Shown here: piece by piece, positions 28,543 to 33,551 of the stretch
Layout of the letters: each line of letters starts with the position of its first letter
How positions within the stretch are numbered: the first letter of the stretch is position 1
Assembly: GCA_900095095.1 (NCBI GenBank)
Contig: FMBT01000026.1
Coordinates: 1 to 33,551 of the forward strand
DNA length: 33,551 nucleotides
From: Fragilariopsis cylindrus CCMP1102
Lineage: Eukaryota; Bacillariophyta; Bacillariophyceae; Bacillariales; Bacillariaceae
Reading direction: 5' to 3'
The notes under the pieces: generated by a model
What the model saw: only the letters and a program-made list of their open reading frames with translations
What the model was told of the DNA's origin: nothing
Databases searched by the model: none
Program-made: the position numbers and the translations under genes

Positions 28543-29336
28543 TTTTTTCTTTTTCTTATTCTTAAAGTATGTATGTTGTTCCTGGTGCTACAAATTGTGG
28601 GAACACTCAGTACAAAGTGTATTGACCCTGTATCAATCAATCAGGAGATATCTTTTCGTTGCGTTGTTTTGTTGTTCCTCGCTAAGTACGGCTTACATTG
28701 TACAGTGTTGTGTTGTGTTGTACGAATGAATGAACGAATGAATGAATCATTCAGAAAAACATAAGAACCGTACCGTACTGACAGACAGACATAATTCATT
28801 TCAACCGTGTTTATTTATGCACGTTTGAAAAAATGGCAACATTAAATTCATACAATTAATTGTACAGTACTTCCGTACACCGCTTGATTCGTACGTGCTA
28901 TGGTAAGGAATTATTACACAATAAAAGCGTCTTGAATCCTTAAAATCTTTGTAGAATTTTCGCTTATTTTTATTGTTTCCGTACATTTCGCATTTTGTGG
29001 GTAGATTTTAAGGTTTCAAAACGCTATTACGGTATGCTATAATAATTCTCGGAGTTAGCGCGTACGAATAAAGCGGTGCACGGAGGAAGTACTGTAGTAC
29101 AGTACAAGTCATATTCAAAACGGGAAGCAGCTAGACCACTCAGAAAGAAATTCTTCTAACTTTTCCCCATCATTTTTACCAGCCGGCAAGGTCAAAATTG
29201 CGTTCGAATCTCACATCTGTGTTCAATCTCTCCTCCTCTCTCAAACTCGTTCATACAGTGTATCATATTATTTTTGCTACGGTCATCATCTCTCATTAAT
29301 ACTATCGTTCCCTTACATAACAAACACAACTTAATC
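28543..29336. promoter_or_regulatory. Divergent intergenic region, VIT-like (-) and phosphate carrier (+)
   Basis: These 794 bp lie between two starts. They contain ATGAATGAACGAATG-type tetranucleotide repetition near 28723-28750 and three TACAGTA/TACTGTA copies (28863, 29090, 29098), two of them within 15 bp. Short plus- and minus-strand frames here show no family. No TATA box is assigned. Confidence 0.45.
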
Positions 29337-30585
29337 ATGAAATCTGAGTCGTCTCCTACTACCATAGGCTCTGTTCTATTAGCTCCTTCAGCTGCCGACT
29401 TTTCGAAGTACGATTTGATGTACTACATTAAGGGAGCGCTTGCTGGTGGAATCTGCTGCTCAATTACACATGGTGCTTTGACTCCTGTTGATGTTGTTAA
29501 GACTCGTGTCCAGCTTGATTCAGTTAAGGTATGTATCTCCAAGTCTATTTTTCCTTTTGGAATTCTACTGTATACGTTTTCTAAGGCTGTCGTTCGTCCA
29601 TAACGGCACAAGTGTCGTTCGCTTTCTATCGGGTCATTTTATTTCACTCCTTTCTCATCATCATTACAACTACCACACACACACACACACGTATTATTCT
29701 CATTATTTATGATATGACTTTTTTTCTACTGGCCCCTAAAATTTCCGATGTCAATGTTTAATGCTGAATTTCGTATCATAATATATATTAACATTTAAGT
29801 ACACTGGTTTGATCAGTGGTTTCCGCACTATTGTTGCAGAAGAGGGAGCCGCCGCGTTAACTACTGGTTTGGGTGCAACTGCCTTCGGTTACTTCATCCA
29901 AGGATGGTTCAAATTCGGAGGAGTTGAATACTTCAAGATTAATGCCGTTCAGGCGTTAGGAGAAGAGAAGGCATGGGACAACAAGGGTTTTATTTATATC
30001 GGTGCTGCTGCCGGAGCTGAATTCATTGCCGATATCTTCCTTTGTCCTCTCGAGGCTGTTCGTATTCGTCAGGTTTCTGATCCCAATTTTGCTGACTCGC
30101 TCGCATCAGGATTCGCTAAGATGTACAAGATGGAGGGTATTGGTGGTTTCTACCAAGGTTTCGCTCCCATTTTAGCCAAACAAATCCCTTACACTTGTAT
30201 GAAATTTCTTGTACAAGGTACCGCAGCTGATACCATATACAGTTCGATGGGAAAATCACCAGCTGAACTATCTGGAGCAACCAACCTTGGTGTTTCATTA
30301 TTGAGTGGTGTTATTGCTGGTGTTGCCGCCGCTATTATTTCGCACCCTGCTGATACCCTACTTTCTAAGGTGAACAAGGCAGGTGCTGGTGGTGATGGTC
30401 CTTTGATGCAACGACTTTCGAATATTGCCAAGGAAGTTGGATTCGTTAATCTATGTACCGTCGGTCTTCTCCCTCGTTGTGTGATGATCGGTACACTGAC
30501 GGCAGGACAATTCGGTATTTATGACACTGTAATGGGTGCCTTGGGAGCTTCGAAATACCACTTCCACGACCCAAATTCGGCCTAA
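29337..30585 (+). CDS. Mitochondrial phosphate carrier (SLC25A3/PiC/MIR1 type)
   Basis: There are two exons, 29337-29528 and 29800-30585 (GTATGT/AAG, phase 0), giving 325 residues. It imports inorganic phosphate with a proton across the inner mitochondrial membrane for ATP synthesis. Three mitochondrial-carrier repeats are visible, each with its P-x-[DE] signature: PVDVVKTRVQLD in repeat 1 (split from the rest by the intron), PLEAVRIRQV in repeat 2 and PADTLLSKVN in repeat 3. PiC-specific landmarks are YYIKGALAGGICCSITHGAL, FGYFIQGWFKFGGVEYFK, GFAPILAKQIPYTCMKFLVQ and LLPRCVMIGTLTAGQFGIYD. The start is the first ATG in frame. The frame is clean and codon use is that of an expressed gene. The intron contains a CA microsatellite near 29675-29690. 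Confidence 0.96.
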
Positions 30586-30906
30586 AACTAGTCTGAGAAA
30601 GAGGATAACGAACGAAGATGTAACGGTAAAGGAATATAATGTATTATTTAACATTTGAATTGATACGATAAATTTAGATAACACTAGCTATTGTAAATTG
30701 AGATATAATGTACGTAGATCAAACACATTTACCCATGCTTTTGATGGTGTTAGTTGAGATTTACAGGACCAAATAAATGAAAAGACGCGATGTTCTATTA
30801 AGGATTGAAGATGCATGCTATGATACTGTAGTCATTCCAAGAATTGGTTAGTAATATATCTATTGATATAAAAAATGAATGAATCTATGAATCTATTCAA
30901 TGCTTA
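30586..30906. other. Intergenic region between convergent phosphate carrier and F-box-like genes
   Basis: These 321 bp hold two 3' UTRs. AT-rich, with one TACTGTA at 30824; nothing else is seen. Confidence 0.45.
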
Positions 30907-33519
30907 TCACCATTCGCTTGAAGACCCATCTCGAAATTTGTTTCCAATACGCTGAACACGAATCGACTCTCCTGTGACTGGGTTCGTTTGTTTCCACGCT
31001 ACTTCCCGAAGCATTGTCATGTGACGTAAAGGAACACCTCTAATAATGTCGTCATTGTTGCTCCTACTTACGCACGATGGTGATTGATCCATCAATGAAT
31101 GCGCTAAACGTGAATTAGAATCTTCAATCGTCCGCTCACTCTTTGGTTTGACAGGCATAGTGATACCAAACTTGTCCATAAGATGTCTTTCTAATTTCAA
31201 AATATCTATAAGTTCGAGCTTTCCTTTAAAGAAAGCAAGCTCTAACAAAATGAATAAAGGAGACAATGATAAATGAGATAAGCCACTTACCAATACGCTT
31301 GTGTTTTGGAGATATAGCCATTATCGTAGTAGTACAATGTGATACGACAACGATAGTAACAGTACGTGCTTCTTTTCTCACCTGATATTGCTCCTTCCCC
31401 CTCGCCATCAGAACCTTGGCCAAAACATAAAGACATGTCAAATACATGATCTGACCCAATTGTGATGCCGTCTAAACAAGCTGAAAATGAGGGAGAAATT
31501 ATAGAATCATAAGTCAAGGATTCTTCGACCCCATCGATGCGAATAACACTTTTTTCACCATCAAAAACTACGACGTAACAATGCCACATACCAGGACCGA
31601 GTTGACCACGAATAATATTGTCACAGACTTCTTTGGTATCATCTACATCTTCTTCGTGATCGGAACCCGAATAATTGTCCGAATTGTGATCAGAATTGCG
31701 TTGATGACAATCGTGGTAGTTACAAACACCACTACTCATTGAACACATTGATGAATAATTCTCTTTATTCCCTCCTTTCCTCTGATCAATATAGTCAGCA
31801 TTGAGACAAATGGGGCTTCGATCTTCACTGATATCGCCGCATATATGTCCCATCTCCATTTTTTTCTTCAGTCCCGAGAAAAAGCAACCATCTTCCGTGG
31901 CGATAGCCACACAGAAGACTGTCAAGGGGGTAGTTTCAAGTTTCTCAAAAGGAGGAGTGAATAGTCGAACTGCATGACTAGAATCGATGTTAAGGAATTG
32001 AATGCAAGGTCGAAGGATTCCCCCGGTTTGGAGACTTGGTAGACTATCAGTTTCTATAATCTTCATGTTTTGATTATTATCATGACAAGATTGTCTCACA
32101 TCTAGGTCACCGTAGACATTATCATCGTCCCCATTATCGTCGTCGCCATTATCATTACCATTGTCATCATTATCAGTCATTGCATATGTTGTTCTTGTCT
32201 CCTTTGATGCGAGAATTGTTTGATGCGTATATTTACTCCACAAGACCTTTGGTAGAAACTATAACACAGTATAAAATAGAATACAATAAAACAATATATA
32301 TAAGTGGAATACAAGCATCCCAGAAATGAGTTTTCAAATTATATAATGCTCTGATGAGGTCTGGCATTCGCTTAACAGTCGTTTACTTATCGGACGTACC
32401 TCTCGTTGAAGTTCCCGTCTACGTCGATTCTTTTTCATTCTCGAAATATTATAGTTTGCAGATAAGAAGTCAGTACTTGTATCGTCTTCATCCCAACACT
32501 GGCAGTATCCTTCAGGTCGAGCAACGGTTGTTCCACGAACGGCAAATGACGAATGACCGGTGCCACTCCTTTGAGAGAGTAAGCATGTGGAATAAGTTAG
32601 TGATAAAGGAATACAAGTATCTCTCCCATCGTCGCGATCCTTTCTTTCTACATTACTGCTGGAAGTGGCAATGTCACTAGTAGGAAATCGACCCTGGGTT
32701 CTTTCTATTATGTTCTTATTCAATACATAAGAGGAAGAAGCAAAACCATTAAAATCCCTGAGTCTATAGTTTTTTTGGGCCAGAAAAGCTAGCATAAAAC
32801 AACGTAACACAACATAAAAGAACATAGCAAATCAAGTAGAACACTGCACTTACTTGTTGGATTCTCGTAAGGAGGGATTGGGTGTATCCAAAAGGCCTTA
32901 AAACGTCGATAGCAGCACTGTAACCGTTCCACTGGTAAACACAACTGACCGATTCAACGACTATTTTATCCTTGTTTTGTAGATTAGGCGCAACATCAAC
33001 AGTTATCGATGGGGACGACGTATATTGTTTAGGTGCTCCTGTGAGGACGGTGTTGACGTATCCCATCGAACCACCAGTATTTTGATTTCTTTCACCAAAA
33101 TTAAGAGTATCATTATTGTTATCGTCTTCTAGAATTGGTAACTGCTTGAACTTTATTCCATCAGGATGAAACCAGGCAACGCAGTAAGTTTCTTCTTCTA
33201 TTTGTCGCTGTTGCTTATAGTGTTGTTTGTTGTATTTTTCTTGAGACGAATGCGATCTATTGGAATTTTGACAGAAATAATACCGAATCATGGAGGGCAA
33301 TAGCAAGCGACAAAATAGCGATGGCGGTGGTATTAGTGCTGATAGTACTCTCCCTTCTTCTTCTTCTTCTTCTTCTTCTTCTCCTTCCCCTACGGCTCTT
33401 ATGATACATTGTACAACGATTTCTCTCCAACTATGAGATACGTTTGATAAGGTTGCTAATTCTACGTTGGTAGATGCATTGTAAACTATCCACACTAAAC
33501 AAGGAAGGGGGATAGTCAT
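30907..33519 (-). CDS. F-box-like protein with a lectin/LamG-fold C-terminal region
   Basis: There are four exons: 32854-33519, 32400-32788, 31382-32258 and 30907-31241. The N-terminus reads IVYNASTNVELATLSNVSHS then WREIVVQCI, the second half of an F-box, which would link the protein to an SCF ubiquitin ligase. A Glu run (nine or more, GAA repeat near 33355-33382) follows. Exon 3 carries GPGMWHCYVVVFDGEKSVIR then IDG, and LDGITIGSDHVFDMSL; exon 4 gives ELAFFKGKLELIDILKLERH. These resemble the strand pattern of a concanavalin/laminin-G fold, and the SCF substrate-binding role is inferred. Exons 2-3-4 join cleanly (FLPKVLWSKY; GAISELAFF). Exon 1 to 2 is off by one nucleotide unless a weaker GTGCAG donor is used or an A is missing in the A7 run near 32771. 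A pyrimidine-rich acceptor (CCTTCCTTGTTTAG, about 33495-33508) suggests the true first exon lies beyond the right edge. Confidence 0.6.
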
Positions 33520-33551
33520 TTATTTACGCCACATCAATTTCGGTTGGGTGC

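Noticed and set aside
29200..29216. GTTCGAATC, like a tRNA T-loop
   Set aside because: The flanking bases do not form a T-stem and no D-arm, anticodon arm or acceptor stem fits.
29274..29336. Upstream extension of the phosphate carrier (21 extra residues)
   Set aside because: It would need a TTG start; the ATG at 29337 is the first proper start and fits the family length.

Overview
The window looks like nuclear DNA from a stramenopile alga, most probably a diatom, and it is AT-rich. The evidence is: split genes with ordinary GT-AG introns of about 45-350 nt; cytosolic ribosomal protein, V-ATPase and mitochondrial carrier genes; a RelA/SpoT homologue whose best N-terminus reads as a signal peptide ending in an A-F site like the diatom plastid-import motif; and many low-complexity acidic, Asn-rich or Lys-rich proteins. 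The species cannot be named from the sequence alone, and I found no rRNA, tRNA, CRISPR or recognisable transposase.

Layout, left to right: a prolyl 4-hydroxylase-like gene running off the left edge (-); V-ATPase subunit C (+, 3 exons); an inositol-polyphosphate 5-phosphatase (-) with its core split over two frames; a Lys/Ser-rich secretory-type protein (-); a 2.9 kb gene-poor stretch; tRNA-dihydrouridine synthase 3 (+, 2 exons); a stand-alone glutamate-synthase FMN-domain protein (-, 7 exons including a 20-nt micro-exon); an acidic 676-residue protein of unknown function (+); a RelA/SpoT homologue (-) with several frame breaks; a second gene-poor stretch; a 2-oxoglutarate/Fe(II) oxygenase-like protein (-, 2 exons); ribosomal protein L9/uL6 (+, 2 exons); a small one-helix protein (-); a VIT1/CCC1 iron/manganese transporter (-, 4 exons); the mitochondrial phosphate carrier (+, 2 exons); and an F-box-like/lectin-fold protein (-, 4 exons) reaching the right edge. 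The exon joins were worked out by hand from splice sites, reading phase and family conservation.

Neighbouring genes mostly alternate in direction, giving divergent promoters of about 0.4-0.8 kb and convergent 3' ends as close as 95 bp. There is no operon logic; these are independent housekeeping and lineage-specific genes. Loose links exist: ion and organelle homeostasis (V-ATPase C, VIT1-like, phosphate carrier), nitrogen/stringent metabolism (glutamate-synthase-like, RSH), and two 2OG oxygenases.

I did not find an obvious new multi-gene system. The points most worth a second look are the Lys/Ser-rich protein with a signal peptide (a silica-associated candidate, or the N-terminus of the phosphatase), the repeated frame breaks in the RSH and phosphatase genes, the degenerate-HD plastid-type RSH, the tandem duplication inside a signal peptide, and the excess of the heptamer TACAGTA/TACTGTA.
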